A stretch of DNA of 64,000 nt from an uncultured Prevotella sp. (lineage in GTDB: Bacteria > Bacteroidota > Bacteroidia > Bacteroidales > Bacteroidaceae), in contig CALIZL010000037.1 in assembly GCA_938028745.1 (NCBI GenBank), positions 1-64,000 of the forward strand, in the 5' to 3' direction. This document shows positions 63,838 through 64,000 of this stretch, in pieces. The notes beneath the pieces are model-generated. The model did no database searches. It had not been told where the DNA came from and worked only from the letters and a program-made list of their open reading frames with translations. Within the stretch, counting starts at the first letter, position 1. Every line of letters starts with the position of its first letter. Both the position numbers and the translations under genes were made by a program.

Positions 63838-64000
63838 TTAGTCTTTCCTTAGTCTCAACAGTTGGTCCAGCTTCTCGTAGGCGCGTGAGAAGTAATATGT
63901 GTTAGGCAAGCCGTTCTGCTTTACGCTGCCCTTAAATCCGCCTCTGCTGTCGAGCACGGCCAAGAACCATCCCGTTGAAGGTTTGTCCCATGTGCCCCGC
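63838..64000 (-). CDS. C-terminal end of an unidentified protein (runs off the window)
   Basis: The last 53 complete codons of a minus-strand gene, beginning RGTWDKPSTGWFLAVLDSRG and ending NTYYFSRAYEKLDQLLRLRK-Asp-stop. The reading is open to the window edge and its stop codon lies 24 bp before the BACON lipoprotein start, the spacing of an operon. It is too short to assign to a family; a lipoprotein or SusCD-associated protein would fit the neighbourhood, but this is a guess. Confidence 0.6.
   Translation of the reverse strand, partial: RGTWDKPSTGWFLAVLDSRGGFKGSVKQNGLPNTYYFSRAYEKLDQLLRLRKD

Overview
The window comes from a chromosome of the phylum Bacteroidota, most likely Prevotella or a close relative. 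Evidence: two SusC/SusD outer-membrane import pairs, three proteins with type IX secretion-type C-termini, a BACON lipoprotein, lipoproteins with acidic surface-export signals, almost no Shine-Dalgarno sequences, and many promoters of the Bacteroidota form TTTG-N19/20-TAnnTTTG. No rRNA, prophage or transposase gene is visible.

Layout. 0-4.5 kb: MaoC-like dehydratase, ECF sigma factor with its partner, a large HEPN-domain (putative RNase/defence) gene, and a compact predicted structured RNA with its own promoter and terminator beside it. 4.6-6.3 kb: first copy of a ~1 kb non-coding repeat, then a CAU tRNA. 6.5-11 kb: Ca2+-type P-ATPase, ribF, CPBP protease. 11.2-13.8 kb: tandem secreted serpins with different reactive loops. 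14-15.4 kb: a toxin-antitoxin-SecB-like chaperone (TAC) operon. 16-17.4 kb: Hsp20 and a YbjQ-like protein. 17.8-26.8 kb: SusC/SusD, a secreted FAD oxidoreductase and an EEP-family phosphodiesterase. 27-29 kb: four-helix-bundle protein and a TlpA-like protein lacking one active-site cysteine. 29-31.7 kb: repeat-rich, without a convincing gene. 31.7-46 kb: TPR/HTH membrane regulator, then SusC-SusD-DUF4843-PKD-like lipoprotein-secreted protein and an M16 protease, laid out like a peptide-import system. 46-54 kb: a type II-C CRISPR-Cas9 island. 54-64 kb: operon of T9SS-type surface proteins (LRR protein, subtilase, Ig-like protein), then a BACON lipoprotein and the end of another gene.

The most notable region is the CRISPR island. 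Cas9 has all its nuclease motifs. A tracrRNA can be read on the opposite strand just upstream, with a promoter interlocked with the cas9 promoter, an anti-repeat and a UUCG terminator hairpin. cas1, however, breaks off at codon 171 exactly where it runs into the first CRISPR repeat; the leader, the rest of cas1 and cas2 are gone. This looks like an interference-competent system frozen for acquisition. The island lies between two direct copies of a 161-bp MITE with 18-bp terminal inverted repeats, each followed by a ~175-bp hairpin repeat, so it could be lost or moved by recombination.

Intergenic DNA is unusually rich in short tandem repeats of 7-, 8- and 9-bp units, hairpin repeats and larger dispersed repeats, and these account for most of the apparent short ORFs there.
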